Shown piece after piece: positions 9,900-22,074 of a stretch of DNA of 64,000 nucleotides. The stretch is taken from NCBI RefSeq assembly GCF_963576615.1, contig NC_088714.1:2170001-2234000 (forward strand), written 5' to 3'. The position numbers and the translations under genes were made by a program. Under the pieces are notes generated by a model, which saw nothing but the letters and a program-made list of their open reading frames with translations, was not told the origin of the DNA and did not search any database. Source of the stretch: Watersipora subatra (Eukaryota > Bryozoa > Gymnolaemata > Cheilostomatida > Watersiporidae). Position 1 is the stretch's first letter. The number at the start of each line of letters is the position of its first letter.

Positions 9900-12050
9900 A
9901 TCAAGTTGCAGAATCGGTGTGTGCTCTCATAAAATGCTCCAGGTAAAACCTTCTTGTTATGAGTACAGACAACTATGGCTTGATCGAGCAAGTGGAGGGC
10001 AACTCCAGACTGTCTTCTCTTGCTTGTCGCGTAAAGACTAACAGTAACCAAATGAGCTTATATGTATTACAAAGGCCATACATAAGCACAGGAACAGATA
10101 GATGAAACTGATGATTTCATCTCGACACTATTAAAGAGCCTTTGATGGAGTAATAAAGTTAGGCGAAAATAACAGTCATCATGTTTGTTTGATGGCTGCT
10201 CAACAAACTGGGTGTTGTTGATTTCAGTCACATGAAATTAAACAAATGGCTGAATGTAACCACAGGTTGTGAATTAAATAGATGCTTCCTCTCCAACTTT
10301 TCAACTTTCTCATATTATAAGCCGAAAATGAAGAGAGGCTGTACCAGTTGAACGTTTAACAACTTCAGTTTAAATTATTATATTTGTGCATTCAAACTCT
10401 TCTGCACTACATGTTCTGTAGTTTTGCTATACAAATCCTAGTATCAACACCCGCTTCATCTTTATTTATTTGACAAATTCAGAAATAAACTATCGGCTAC
10501 CTAAAATTGATTTTGACTTTGAAACTTTACTCTCTAAGAATTATGACACAATGTCGACAGCGCCTAACTTACCTTCGGCAGCTCGCTCGATTTGTCACAA
10601 AGTACTTGCTGCCAGCCAAGCAAAATGTCGAAGCTGAAGGACTTGAGATGAGCTGAAGTTTGACACTGTTAAATTCTTCCTATGAACAAGAGTACAACAC
10701 ACAATCCATAGCCAATCGTAAACTGATCCCGGCATTTCTATTTAATATTAAGCTCTAACAATCCCTGACAATGGAAATCTATTAAAATATAGTCATACTG
10801 GCATATGACTTGAAATAAGCTAATAAAAATGTATGTGATGTGATCATATCTGTACAGATTGTTATCTACAGCCATTAAATTAATTAAATGTTCAGAATTT
10901 AGCCTTTTATAATAATTCAAAAACATAATTTTACAGCTGTTTGGTTTACATATTTGAAATCAGGACAAAATGTAGATTAATTTGCTATATAATTTATGGC
11001 TATCGATTAAATCCACAATAAGTAACAACGTTGTAAATGGGGATGTTAGTTTTCCAGTTTCCAGTTTATTTCACACAGCATTAAATAATATCTCTGTTGT
11101 AATGTAGTACTTCGGCTACCTGCCTCGTATGATAGAGCGAGCAAGCTCTCAGCAATATTTTGACAAGAGCCTACCATCAATAAGACACTATTAACTCCCG
11201 AGGTATAGTAAAAAACAATGACAACAGTCATCCACTCTTTTGGTGAGAGAGCACAACTACGTGTTTATCACTTAGTTGTTTATCTCTCTCACTCATTTGG
11301 TGAGAGAGAGCACAACTACGCGTATATCACTTCACTAGAACTTTACCTGAGTAAATTGAATTTCGGTTCCAAAGGTGTGTATTTTTTCCCCGAGCAGAGT
11401 TATCAAAACCACCGAGTCAACAAGGTCTGTCACTCTTTTAAGATATTCTATAAGAGCAGAAAGAATGCTTGTGAACATGGTACTAAAAGAGTTAGTCTGT
11501 CATCTGCCAAACAATGAATTTATTAATATAACAGTGGTTAGACCTTCTGGGAATGTGCATATAAACAAAATCTAAAATATGACTACATGTTTGCTTAGCA
11601 TAGAAATTTGTCAAAATACCATCAAAATGATATATTCTAAATCAGGGATTATCATGTTTGGTAAGCCAGAAGTCTAACCTTTTAGTATAGTAATCACTTG
11701 TAACTTATGATTAGCAGTATCAAATCTGAAGAGTTGCTATTACTCTCCAAGATTTGACCCGCATTACAAACACTGGTGACGAGCGACGAAGGTTAAATCA
11801 AGCCTTCCGATATATATAAATATATAACACTAATACCTGACCATGAAAGTCTGGCTAGGGCAAATACAATAGAAGGAATATAAATGCATCAGTAGCTAGC
11901 TAGTAAAACTGTATATAAAGTGGCAAGCATACCTTCGACTACAAAATTCCAGCTACTGTTTGATGTAATACTGTGTTCTTCCATTCATCAGATATTCATC
12001 GCCTGCCAAAACCATTATCATCTATGAACAGAATAGCTGATAAAAAACAT
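9900..12050. other. Non-coding interval upstream of COA4
   Basis: No supportable gene. A minus-strand donor-like site (GAAG then GTAAGT at about 10573) has no ATG exon attached and could be an untranslated exon of COA4. The interval contains the left copy of a ~270-bp direct duplication (10792-11062). Confidence 0.4.
10792..11062 (+). repeat. ~270-bp direct repeat, copy 1
   Basis: Shares long diverged identity with 12527-12795, for example GATCATATCTGTACAGAT, TTTTACAGCTGTT and TTTGAAATCAGGACAAAATG in the same order. The copies are 1.74 kb apart in direct orientation and flank a TIR element. Confidence 0.75.
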
Positions 12051-12057
12051 GTAAATA

Positions 12058-12478
12058 TACCGTACCTTTCGGACTATAAACCGCATTCCTATATAAGCCG
12101 CATCTGCCTTATTTTCCAAAAAACAATACATAAATAATAGATAATAAAACAATACATAGGCTGCACCTTTGTATAGACTGCACAACTCAGGGCGTTGCTT
12201 TTTAACACAGCGGCGACTTTGCCGTTTAAAACGGAACAGTGCCTAACAGCACTGTTTCATATTAACCGACGCTTTTTAACCTAGTGCCCAGCGGAACAGT
12301 ACCATTAGGCATTGTTCCGTTTTTTCTTTCACTGCTAGAGGCACACTAACCGGAGATTCCGGTTAATCCGCCCTAGCAGTGAAAGAAAAGGCCACAGAAT
12401 AGCCGCACCCTTATATAAGCCACATGGCTCAAATCATCAGAAAAAAGTAGCGGCTAATAGTCCGAAAAGTACAGTACA
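12058..12478. mobile_element. MITE with TACCGTACCTTTCGG-type inverted ends
   Basis: The left end reads TACCGTACCTTTCGGACTAT; the reverse complement of the right end reads TACTGTACTTTTCGGACTAT, and both continue to a CCGC. TIRs are about 27 bp with a few mismatches. The interior has further self-complementary stretches, including TTTCTTTCACTGCTAG and its inverse around a CCGGAGATTCCGG core, but no coding capacity. This is a ~420-bp non-autonomous DNA transposon. Confidence 0.75.
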
Positions 12479-12526
12479 AGAATGCTGAGATGTGAGGAGG
12501 TTATAACAAAAAGTCTGAGCTTTATC

Positions 12527-12795
12527 GTGCATACAACTTGAAATAGGCAAATAAAGATGTATGTGGTGTGATCATATCTGTACAGATCGTTATCTTCAAC
12601 CATTAAAAAATGAAATCTTTAGAATTTGGCCTACATAATCATTCAAAATTTAAATCTAAATCAAAAATAATTTTACAGCTGTTGGGTTTGTATATTTGAA
12701 ATCAGGACAAAATGAGGATTAATTTAATAATTTATAACTATTAACCAAATTCAGTGAATAACAATGTTGTAAATGAGAACTTTAGTTTGCCATCT
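12527..12795 (+). repeat. ~270-bp direct repeat, copy 2
   Basis: Partner of 10792-11062. The open frame at 12773-13063 begins inside this repeat and shows no recognisable domain, so I do not call it. Confidence 0.75.
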
Positions 12796-13189
12796 CGGGG
12801 GTCCAGTCTGTTTCACACCACTTCAAGCAGTTGAATGCCAATTACTATATCTTAGGCGATTTTACTACCAGTCAATTTTTATGAACTGCGATATTCGAAA
12901 CAAATATACTTGTAAAGATGGGTCTCTTGAGACCAAAATTGACATGAGTATGCCAAAACCTTCATGTCATTATGGCAGCAACAGTTACCAATGCTACAAA
13001 TATCTCTATAAGCAATTTTGTAACTTCGGTATTGCAAAAACGCAAAACTATAAACTGCCTTAAACGCCATGCAACCATTAATAGTGCCTCACTTTACTGA
13101 ATTGTAAACTTGATTGTCATACTTTTTAGTTTGAATACCTGCTACAACTAGTCTAGTGTGATATCTACAATCTTCACATTTAATAGGAA

Positions 13190-13320
13190 CCGTGTTCATC
13201 CGTTTGTCTGTTAGAGGTTGGGGTAAAATGTTGCTCCATAAGGGCTCAAGCTCATGACATTTGCCTTAGTAGCCCAACACTCTAACACCTGTACACCTGT
13301 GCCGATTGACCGCCTTCTGA
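13190..13320 (-). mobile_element. tRNA-derived SINE fragment
   Basis: On the minus strand, GTTAGAGTGTTGGGCTACTA resembles a tRNA D-arm/A box, followed at B-box distance by GAGCTTGAGCCC and then a tail with ACAGACAAACGG. This is the usual layout of a tRNA-head SINE. No target-site duplication was resolved. 13320-14150 shows nothing else. Confidence 0.5.
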
Positions 13321-14157
13321 CATTGCCTAATAATTCTGCACAGTTATTTCTTGTGCTTTATCGGCAAACCTGGCGGCCTCTCACGGCACACTAGAGTATC
13401 TGGGTACTAATATTCAATAATGTAAAAATGTTTTAGATGGATTAGTGGCTACATAGACTAACCATGCTTGTCAGATGTCACTTAATGTTTTTTTCTGAAT
13501 GAACAGCTGAAAATCAAGTTTTTTACTTAATAGATGAGTCAAATACATCTATTTTTTTGTATTTATCCGAACTGTAGGCCTGCAAGATGCATGTACAAAA
13601 ATTAAACATGCAAGTTCCGCTTCAAATTTAGCCAAAACAGAACTCCAATCAGCTTAGTGCCAGTCTGCCAGAATGATTTCATATAAATTCATAAAAATAA
13701 TGACTTTGTTCTACTTGCAAAAAATATAAAAGCTTTTTATGCAATCTCTGAATAAATTCCCATAATGTTTTGTTTAGGCATAATCAGGAGCAATAACACT
13801 CTATAATACATATCAGCTAATCAACTGTGTTCAATCAAACCCTATTAAATATGTACTATTCTTGCATTGTTTTACTCACTGATAGCTCATTATAAAATTA
13901 AACTTAAAATATTATCCTACAAAGTCTGTATATTTTATTAATATGTAATTTACCATCAGACATTAAAAATGGCATCATCAAAGCATAACTCAACATTTTG
14001 CGTTAAGATATCCAAGTTTGAATGTATGGAAACAGAGCTTTTGATGCTATATGAAATCTTACAGTTTTGGATTACACAAAAGGAAATGCAATCTGATACT
14101 ATAAGGCAAAATGGCACACTAGATGTCTATTGTTAAGTAAGCACACACAAGGGTTCA

Positions 14158-14459
14158 CAGACCTGCCAACCCTGAAGTGGAGAAAGGAGTGAGAGTCTAT
14201 TTTAGGGGCAATGAAAACGCGAGGATTTGATAAGTGGGGTAAATTTTCATAGCATATAAAAAGTTAAAAACACCACAGCGAAAAATAATATAACTCCATA
14301 TGAAAACCACATGTCGTAGAGGTGGAGGTTATTGATAGATGAGAATGCCACAAATATGTTTATACATAGTTGTTTATTAGTAGAAAGTATATGATTACTA
14401 CTTGAAGATTGGGACAAAAAACAGGTTTGCTTGGGTAAAAGGGGCAGTTGGCAGGTATG
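14158..14459. mobile_element. hAT-like MITE with 8-bp target duplication
   Basis: Ends are CAGACCTGCCAACC on the left and, reverse-complemented, CATACCTGCCAACTG on the right. Flanking octamers AGGGTTCA (14150-14157) and AGCGTTCA (14460-14467) match at 7 of 8 bases, the length used by hAT transposases. At 302 bp with no coding sequence, it is non-autonomous. Confidence 0.6.
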
Positions 14460-16260
14460 AGCGTTCACACCAGCATGTTTTCAGAACCGAAAACTGAGCA
14501 TATTTTTCTTGAATACAATTTGCTGTTTGGAAACATTTTAGAATTTTAATAGAATGACACACACATATATTAAAATCATACTAAACAAATAAACAATAAT
14601 AACTTTATTAGGTAATGTTACAATCTATTTCTCTGCAAAAATACATTCTGAAATTTTAATGGAAAATAATATTATGTTATTGTACGGATACATTAGTGAA
14701 ACCAGATACCAAAGTGGTGTAAGGCCTAAACCACGAGAAATATACGCGATGCGTGCAATCAGTAAAACTCCTAGTAAATCAAAAGATCTTCAGAAAAAAA
14801 AACAATTAAAAAGGGGTATTAACTAATAGATCAGAAAACTACCAAAGGAAATTAGAGGCATTCACAAGTACACAGATCTGTCAACCTCTACCAGACACAA
14901 CAAAAATAACAAGAGTTAGTCATTATTTCCAATCAGTACATTTCCATGGCGTACTCAAAACGAGTTCACACAAACAACAACCTTTTACGACATAAAAACA
15001 GAACTTGAGCACCTAAACAGCTTCCTACAGGCTAATATTGAGATCTATAAGTGAGAACAGCGCAAATGACTGCCTCTTTTTCTTTTGACTATAGATACTC
15101 TTTCTCTTAGAACTATCATTGCTCCCTTTAGACCGCTGAAATTGGTAAACGTACAACGAGGAGCCAAATAACATGATAGTGTGTAACATAATTCCTGCAT
15201 TTCTACACATAGCACTGTTTTACCAGTGCTGGACTTCCAACGTCTCGACACTGCCGAAATATATATTCCCGAACAGAAAGTTTTTTTAATGTTACAACTG
15301 ATCGAATATAATACGGTAAATCGAGATTAGAACAACTTATATTTTAGATATAATAAATTGAAACTAAAACAACTGATATTTTAAATATAATTAACCGGGA
15401 GTAGAACAACATATATTTTAGGACTAAAACTGTAAATTTATATTACTAGAGACGGCAGAGGTTTGAAAAAGCTACGTAATGGGTCTGCGTCAGGCCGGTT
15501 GTTCGCTTACTGAAAGGCTAACGAAAAAGACAGGAGCCTTAGCTTAACCCCGCCCAAAAGTTACCAAGTACATGTATTTAGTGACGATTAGCACTGAAAT
15601 GTACTACCCCTAAAATGGCCAAGTCTATTTATCAGCGTAACAATTTGAGCGTCATCTTGAACCATGCTACACAGTCACGCTCCCGTTATAGTAATCTAGC
15701 AACATTGTACAACATTTAATATCAATGAGCTTGTGGGTGCTTTTATCCATTCTCAATCTCAATCAACCTATATATCAAAGTCAACATAAAGACCTACATG
15801 TTCATTTAACCTATATCTCAAAGCAAAGCTAGCTAAAGATCTACATATTCATAGGCTATAAGTTTTTTGTTGTAGATGTCTATTGGCATGGTTTCAACAA
15901 TAAGCAGACAACGCTATATGGGCTCTATATAATTTGCATTTCTTATCAACAGATGTTTTCACTGGATTTAAGGGTATCATTGGCATTGCTCGCCTTACCA
16001 GCCCAGTGAACTTTAGCTTTAAAACTGATTGACTATCTAATAAGAGATCACAATAGTTGTTTACATCACCAAGAGCAGAAAACTGGCTAAAACTGTTGTA
16101 TACATTTGACTAAAATCTTGCAACCTACATTGCTTTGTTCGAAAAGTGGTTGAATTGGCCTCGAGCCTAGATTAGCTTTAGCTATTACGCTAGTAGTTTC
16201 CAACACTCAATATATCTTGATTTGTGTTATATTTATATGTGTTATTCGTTGATATAGACC
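14460..16260. other. Non-coding interval, one doubtful small open frame
   Basis: The only candidate is a minus-strand 61-codon frame at 15210-15025. It starts ATG TGT AGA with an upstream in-frame TAA, has one hydrophobic stretch (IMLHTIMLFGSSLYVYQF) and then a Lys/Arg/Ser-rich tail. It could be a small single-pass membrane protein or chance. I see no homology, splice support or repeat structure to decide. Nothing else in this interval is recognisable. Confidence 0.3.
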
Positions 16261-16261
16261 A

Positions 16262-16675
16262 AAGGCAAACTATAAAACTTAATCACAGTATTCTTGACCA
16301 CAAAATTTATTTGTGATTTAGAAAATAAATGGTTTATGCGTAGAAAACGAGCCAGGTGCTCTGATGCTAATACAGTGTCTAATAGCATTATATATAAAAA
16401 GTATATAATAAATTAAACAACTAAATGCCTTCGAACTGTACAAATTGTATGCATATATAAAGCAAACTATAAATCTTAATTACATTGTGCTTGACCATCA
16501 AATTTGTTTGTGATTCAGAAAATAAATGATCTATGCATAAAAGATTAATGAGCCAGATGCTCTGATGATCCTAATATAACGTCTAATAGCATTATAGTAT
16601 ATATAAATTATATAATATATTGAACTACTACATGCCTGCAGACTGTACAATTTGCATGCATATATATAGAGAGTC
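16262..16675 (+). repeat. Tandem duplication of a ~200-bp unit
   Basis: Two adjacent diverged copies, each containing AAACTATAAA, TTTGTGATT, GAAAATAAATG, GCTCTGATG, GTCTAATAGCATTATA and CTGTACAA in the same order, starting near 16268 and near 16465. No coding potential. Confidence 0.8.
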
Positions 16676-16820
16676 TTAAAAATAAATACTAACTTAAACT
16701 GGCTATACACAATTTATGTCACAGCGACATAACAGTTCACTGTCCTCTAAATAATTTGTTTTTGTAGCATTATGTCTGATGTTCACTTTATGTAAATCAA
16801 AGTATGTTAGTCGCTACTAG

Positions 16821-17462
16821 TTAAGCTAGTAGTGAAAAGTGATGATTATCAATTTCTACTGAAGTGTCAGTACAATGTTGCTTCAATTCAAATATATCAT
16901 AGCGTGCAATCTCTTCTTTTACACACTTCAGAATCTTGGGATATTTCAAACATTTATTTGCTGATGTAGCCGCCTTCAGGTACTTTGCAGTGCAAAGAAC
17001 AGTTGTTACAACACCATCAGAAGGAGACATCAAGCCACCATTGTTCTTAACTCTTAACAGAACATGAGTATCATAATATTTGCTAACTTCCTTAGACTGT
17101 ATTAGGGAGAGTCTACATGGTTCACAACGCAACTTTTTAAGCATTTTTTTGACAAGCCAACCAGATAAATATTCAGCAATGTTACCAAGAACATCATGTG
17201 ATGTAATGTTTAGCATTCCTTCAGAAAGCATATTTATCTGTCAATAACATCTTCAACATAATCTTCACTACCAACAGTTAGTGGCACATAGGTAGTAAGT
17301 AGAAGCTTGTAACAATGCAGTGTCATCCATAGATCTGACATTACCAGCAGGTCCTGGTGTAACACCACATCTTGTAACCAAGAGCCTAAAGATATGGAAC
17401 TGTTCTACTGATGGGTTGTTGTTCCAGCCTCCTGCAATAATAACAGTTATCCTTTGTTGCAA
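16821..17462 (-). pseudogene. P-element-like (THAP9-type) transposase fragment, broken
   Basis: Minus-strand frames 17462-17268 and 17231-16821 together resemble the C-terminal half of P-element-family transposases. The first has GGWNNNPSVEQF followed by RLLVTRCGV; the second has YLSGWLVKKMLKKLRCEPC (the AGWVVKK-type motif), then LLRVKNNGGLMSPSDGVV. The two pieces are in different frames with a stop near the 3' end of the first, so a frameshift separates them. The N-terminal THAP and catalytic parts were not found upstream. This is a decayed copy. Confidence 0.75.
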
Positions 17463-17554
17463 TTGGAAATAAAATGGGAATGGTGCTAAAATATGGACTG
17501 AATAATAATGATTTTTAAAATAAAATTGTTAGGCAGTTAAGGTATCAGCCAAAC

Positions 17555-17674
17555 TGACCCCATTACAATCAAACATACCAAGAAAAATTTTCTTGGTATG
17601 TTTGATTGTAATGGGGTCATCTATTTAATAGATTCATAGTCGAGCAGTATGGATTGCTCGACTATGAATCTATT
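17555..17674. repeat. Two consecutive strong palindromes
   Basis: The first has perfect 32-bp arms 17555-17586 and 17588-17619 around a single A (outer end TGACCCCATTACAATC). The second has 20-bp arms 17627-17646 and 17655-17674 around an 8-base loop (arm contains TAGATTCATAGTCGAGCA). They lie between the P-like transposase remnant and the 1.85-kb TIR element. No coding role is evident. Confidence 0.95.
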
Positions 17675-17713
17675 TTATCTATTGAAATCTATCATTTTTT
17701 TATTTTTTTATTT

Positions 17714-19561
17714 ACCATACAAGATGAATTTATTCGCGGAGTTATATTTTGCGAAAATTGTCTTTTCATGCATATTCGCGGATGAATTTATTCGCGACTG
17801 AAAACTTCCACTCTTTAGGAAAAGTTAACTCTATTACGTCTAGCAATAGAGTTAACCTTACGCATGCGCGGCTGCGCGCATTGCGCGGCTGCGCGCATTG
17901 CGCGGCTGCGCGCATTGCGCGGCTGCGCGCATTGCGCGTTTCGTTTTCTATTTAGCTTACAACTACGGGTGGATCGTACTAAGCTGTAAATTCTTTGTTG
18001 CGTTCAGTGGTTTTCACGAATATTCACAGATTTGGAGGCCTTTGATGAACCAACAATTTGTGGTAAGTAATGAGTTATTCACATTTACTAAATTAGTTGA
18101 ATCTTACTTTGGTTCTTCGGTAAAACGCAATATTCATGTTTTCCATCCCTACCAATTCATTATTTGTTTTAGTGTGAGAGAGAGATTTTTCATCATACAC
18201 GGAAGAACAATGATTGCAAGGGTGGTGTATGTCATTTTTAGAAGATCACGAATCATTCAGGGAAGTCTGGAAATTCAGATAGAAGTGACCGCAGCTACTT
18301 ACGAAGAGAATATATCTGATTTAAAAAAAAGAGCAAAAACGCCTTTACGAGCACAAATCTTTGGCCAGCCGGCAGAACTTTGCAATAGTAAGCTACGAGG
18401 AGAGTTCTGATGATAACTTCCTTACCAGCCATGTAGTAGCAAGAGAATCGCCTTTAACATCTACCCAAGACAGTGACAGCGATGTTGAGCCGCTATTACC
18501 AAAATAACTAGTCAGAGAGCGCCATTACACGCTAGTATTCACTTATCAAGAGTATCAGTTTCATTTTATTGCTCTACACAACCGCAATATAGACTAAACT
18601 GTTTATATTTACTCCATTCATCGTTTGTAAAATTTTATTTGTACACTCAAGTTTGTAATAAATTATAATATATCTATACATGAAATAAAATATATAATTT
18701 AATCATGTTTGCTGCAGCGATATCAAGGAGTTGTTGTCAATGAAGGGGTCTAGGTTGACTGGTTGCTTCTCTGCCAATATTCCTGCCTTGATGAATATTA
18801 CTACTTGTCTCTAGTTTTCGTAATCGGAGTAGGTTGTTTTATTCTCAATCTGCAGTAAACACAAAAAAGAAAAAAATCTTAACAAGTGTCAAAGAAGTAC
18901 AAAAACAATAGCTGAAGTATTTAATGAAAGCAATCAGTTTTTAAACAAAAGAATTAACTAATGCAGTTAATAATGAAAAAACGTATCTGCACTGCACATC
19001 AAATACATACCATAATGTCCAGATCGGAATCATGATCGTCCTCAACTTCGGTATTCGAGATTGATGGAGTTGATGTCAATGTATAAAGACTAGGAGAGCT
19101 TTTTTGCGATGATGAAGCCATGCCGAACTACTTGTAAAAACCTTGAATAATTTTGTAATGTTTGCTGCAATGGCTATAAAACTCGAACCCCGGCGAGGAT
19201 TTTAAAGAAGTTTTGGAACTCGGCTACGTTTAGTACTTCTGCCTAGTGGCTATTTTCGCTATGACGCCATTCTGCCTATCTTGTGACAACCTTGAATAAT
19301 TTTGTAAATAAATGTGATGCATTGGCAATGGTGTTAGCTCAAAGCCTAGGCAATGATTTTAAAAATGTTTTGGAACTCACCTACGTTTAGAAGTTATATT
19401 AAAAACTAGCCTAGCGACTAGTTTTCAATTTGATGCAGTAGTTATACTCCCTTGTGATAAAAAATAGAACTAATTATTCACGGAATTTAATAATTCGTGG
19501 AGTTGACTGTTCGCGAAATCGCGAATTTTTATATCCATCGGATATTTTCATCCTGTACGGT
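17714..19561. mobile_element. ~1.85-kb TIR element with decayed coding stubs
   Basis: The left end is ACCATACAAGATGAA; the reverse complement of the right end is ACCGTACAGGATGAA, and both are followed by TTCGCG-rich subterminal sequence. Flanks TTTTTATTT (left) and ATTTTATTT (right) match at 8 of 9 bases. Inside, the plus-strand frame 17898-18410 ends at a stop, but a neighbouring frame continues to 18507 with EESSDDNF and TQDSDSDVEPLLPK. On the minus strand a short ATG exon (19122 to about 19015) reads MASSSQKS to DDHDSDLDI and ends in ATG then GTATGT. Neither is recognised, and no transposase core is visible. An inverted repeat GTTAACTCTATT (17824-17835 / 17845-17856) lies near the left end. 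Confidence 0.6.
17866..17938 (+). repeat. 17-bp GC-rich tandem repeat
   Basis: Just over four copies of GCGCGGCTGCGCGCATT, strikingly GC-rich and CpG-dense against the AT-rich surroundings, inside the left part of the 17714-19561 element. Confidence 0.92.
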
Positions 19562-19864
19562 ATTTTATTTCAAAATTTTATCTATATGAATCTATCATAT
19601 CTATTGAATATGGTGTCCAGCATATGAATTCATTATATTTAGATTTTGGTGCCCATTATCTTGAAGCTTGGTGATATCATTTTTTGTATCATCCTTGATT
19701 TAGCCCACTTTATCTATTTTGCTTGAAAGCAGTGTGTGGTCTAAAAAGCTATATCCAGCAGGTGAAATCCCATACTGCAAAGCATAATATGTGCGTTTTC
19801 AGCTATACTTGTATGAGATGAATTAACAAGCACTGTACTACATACCACACCTCCGCACAGCATT

Positions 19865-20398
19865 CAAGGTTGACTTGCAACAAAATTCACATTACAGTTA
19901 TTTGATATCAAAAGATTCGCCATGTCTTACTCCGTTGTGTAGTAGGTGCCAAATATGTGGGAATGTGATTAAAAGCTCTTAAAAGCTCAAAAACGAACAG
20001 AAAATCGCAGCGAAACGAGACCGCCCTAGTTTGGATTCGTTTTCCAAAACGGCTAAAATGTGACGTATGTGTGCCAGATGGTTTATCTTTACACTTTCAT
20101 GCATCCTTATTCGTCGAACTATTTTCACAAATATACTTCACGCTTGCGATAAAAACCATGTCTATTGTTCTTACGCGTCTATTTTTCGGCATCGTAATGC
20201 TGCAACTTTGAGCACTGATATCTCAAAACATAGCATAAAAATACATTTGTATGTTTAATTTTTTAAACTTAGCTTGAACGATTGCATATCATCCTCTGAT
20301 AAAAATGATGAGCCTTTTGGTCCGCTATGATGGTCGAAAAATGCTGTAGTAGTTGGTTGCGCCATATGGCGGGAATTGTAAGTCACATGATCAGATAA
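19865..20398 (+). mobile_element. TTAA-type MITE, truncated copy
   Basis: Carries the left terminal repeat (AGGTTGACTTGCAACAAAAT onward for ~150 bp) and about half the interior of the family seen complete at 52420-53307 and 55850-56595. It stops abruptly near 20398. Its first bases are TTCAAGG instead of TTAAAGG. No gene is visible in the rest of 19562-21100. Confidence 0.8.
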
Positions 20399-21102
20399 TG
20401 TTAGTTTCAGTTCAAGTTTGATCTATCGCAAATAACAGATAAGCTTTCTCGTATTAAACTTGTTAATTTCAATTCGTCATAATCTCTAACGCGCCACATC
20501 GTGTTTGTGCAGCTGGCAAGCTGAGAAGCACCTTGTTTCTTAGCCAAGAGCAGAGAAAAGACCAGACCTTCACCGGGCGTGGAGCAACTGGGTGAAGCTG
20601 GATGTGACAAACTTTATTTATTCGCCTGCTTACTCTTACCTTTGTTTTCGCCATTTCAAAGACGACATGTTTTCTAACCTGTTTGCATACTCTACATTCC
20701 ACCAAAGCACGTGAGTAATTTGTTTTATGAATCACTTGTATTAGTAGTAGTAACTTGGGTTATTTTCTAGTATTCTCCTAATACTACTGTATTAATCTAT
20801 ATCTAATATTACAATATTAAAGTCATTTAATTGTAATATGATATTATTAGTATTTTATCTTTTTAATTACGTGTATTATTCTCATTATAATAACAAAACT
20901 AATTCATACTGCATATCTATCTGTAAAACGTAATATATTAATCTATAATTGATAAAATAATGTTATAAGTTTCACGATTAATTTCGCCAAATTTCTTAAC
21001 CCCACTCACTTATAGATATGTTATATGAAATATTTATTGTCATTTTCTGGTATCATCGTTAATAGCATATTAGTATTATTAGTTGATTATTATTAGTATC
21101 AG

Positions 21103-21453
21103 ATTATGAAGAGTTTGTGCCAACCACTGAAGACTGGGAAGAGTTTGAGTGCTATGTTGGCCAGCGTCAAACACTCTCCAATTACATGTAAGATAGAGCT
21201 GAACTTAACTAAACTTGACACAATATAAAGAATATCCATAGAGTTATTACTCACATTGTTATGTTTACAATATCATGGATTCTGATAAGGTTTTGTAAAA
21301 TCTGTGTCATGATTGCATGGCTATATTTTTATTCTTTTTCTGATCAAGCAAATATGATATAATAACAGGAAATGATGTTGTACAAATCTCATTGCAAGTC
21401 AGCTATTGTGTTGTGATTTCAGACCCGAATCCTTCAAAGAGGAGAAAATAATA
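21103..21453 (+). CDS. Two putative exons of an unidentified gene
   Basis: Exon 21103-21187 (acceptor TATCAG, donor GTAAGA) and exon 21423-21453 (acceptor TTTCAG, donor GTAAGT) join in phase and encode an acidic stretch with EEFVPTTEDWEEFECYVG then RQTLSNYIPESFKEEKII. A preceding exon ending at about 20712 (AAAGCAC then GTGAGT) joins in a compatible phase. I do not recognise the protein. The last exon ends in phase 0, the phase at which the transposase-like exon at 37519 begins, so both could belong to one gene separated by the 14.8-kb block. That link is speculative. Confidence 0.35.
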
Positions 21454-21553
21454 GTAAGTGTGACAGCACTCCAGCGACTATTTTACTGTCACGCCTGCGC
21501 CCTCCCCTGCTCATTCACGATGGTGCGAGAAGGCGGATAGGTAGAGTTCAAGG

Positions 21554-21558
<5 letters not shown>

Positions 21559-21600
<42 letters not shown>
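21559..21600 (+). repeat. (TG)21 microsatellite
   Basis: A pure TG tract, ending six bases before the left inverted terminus of the 14.8-kb block. Confidence 0.98.
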
Positions 21601-21604
<4 letters not shown>

Positions 21605-21982
21605 AACTTGTAAATGCATGCAATTGGGGACTCACACCGGAATTTAACAGACAAATTGGGGACGTTCGGAAATTGGGGACGTCCCCAATCTTTTAAACCC
21701 TTTTTTCTTATAAAAAACTAAAAAATATATAGTTTAATCCAACTCCCGACAAAATCTGAGCACTGTCCCCAATTGCCTGCAATTGTACGAGAACATCTGT
21801 GAGTGTGGGTGTGTGAAAAAATATGTAAGTCCCCATAAAGTTTGTTAAATTCTTACACACATTTGACCTGTTTCCATTTGTGAGTAGGCAAATATTTTCG
21901 GAGTTTTCTTCTCATAGAAACTTTTTACCTAACAATTGGGGACATTATACCTTATTGGGGAGCTAATTTCTACCTTGTAAAA

Positions 21983-22074
21983 ACTCACAATATTTGCGAG
22001 TTGCTACAAGAATGAAATTACAAGAGATGAAAACTCACAATATTTGTGAGTGAAAAGTCACAATATTTGTGAGT
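21983..22074. repeat. Three hairpin-forming copies of ACTCACAA-TAT-TTGTGAGT
   Basis: Copies at 21983-22001 (one mismatch), 22033-22051 (perfect 8-bp arms, 3-base loop) and 22056-22074 (one mismatch). They lie in the left subterminal part of the 14.8-kb block. 22080-23100 shows nothing else. Confidence 0.85.

Noticed and set aside
12773-13063. 96-residue plus-strand open frame
   Set aside because: Starts inside a duplicated non-coding block and the other copy of the block is not open in the same frame.
18980-19135. A host gene at the minus-strand ATG exon MASSSQKS
   Set aside because: It lies within the TIR-bounded element and has no recognisable continuation; treated as part of the element.
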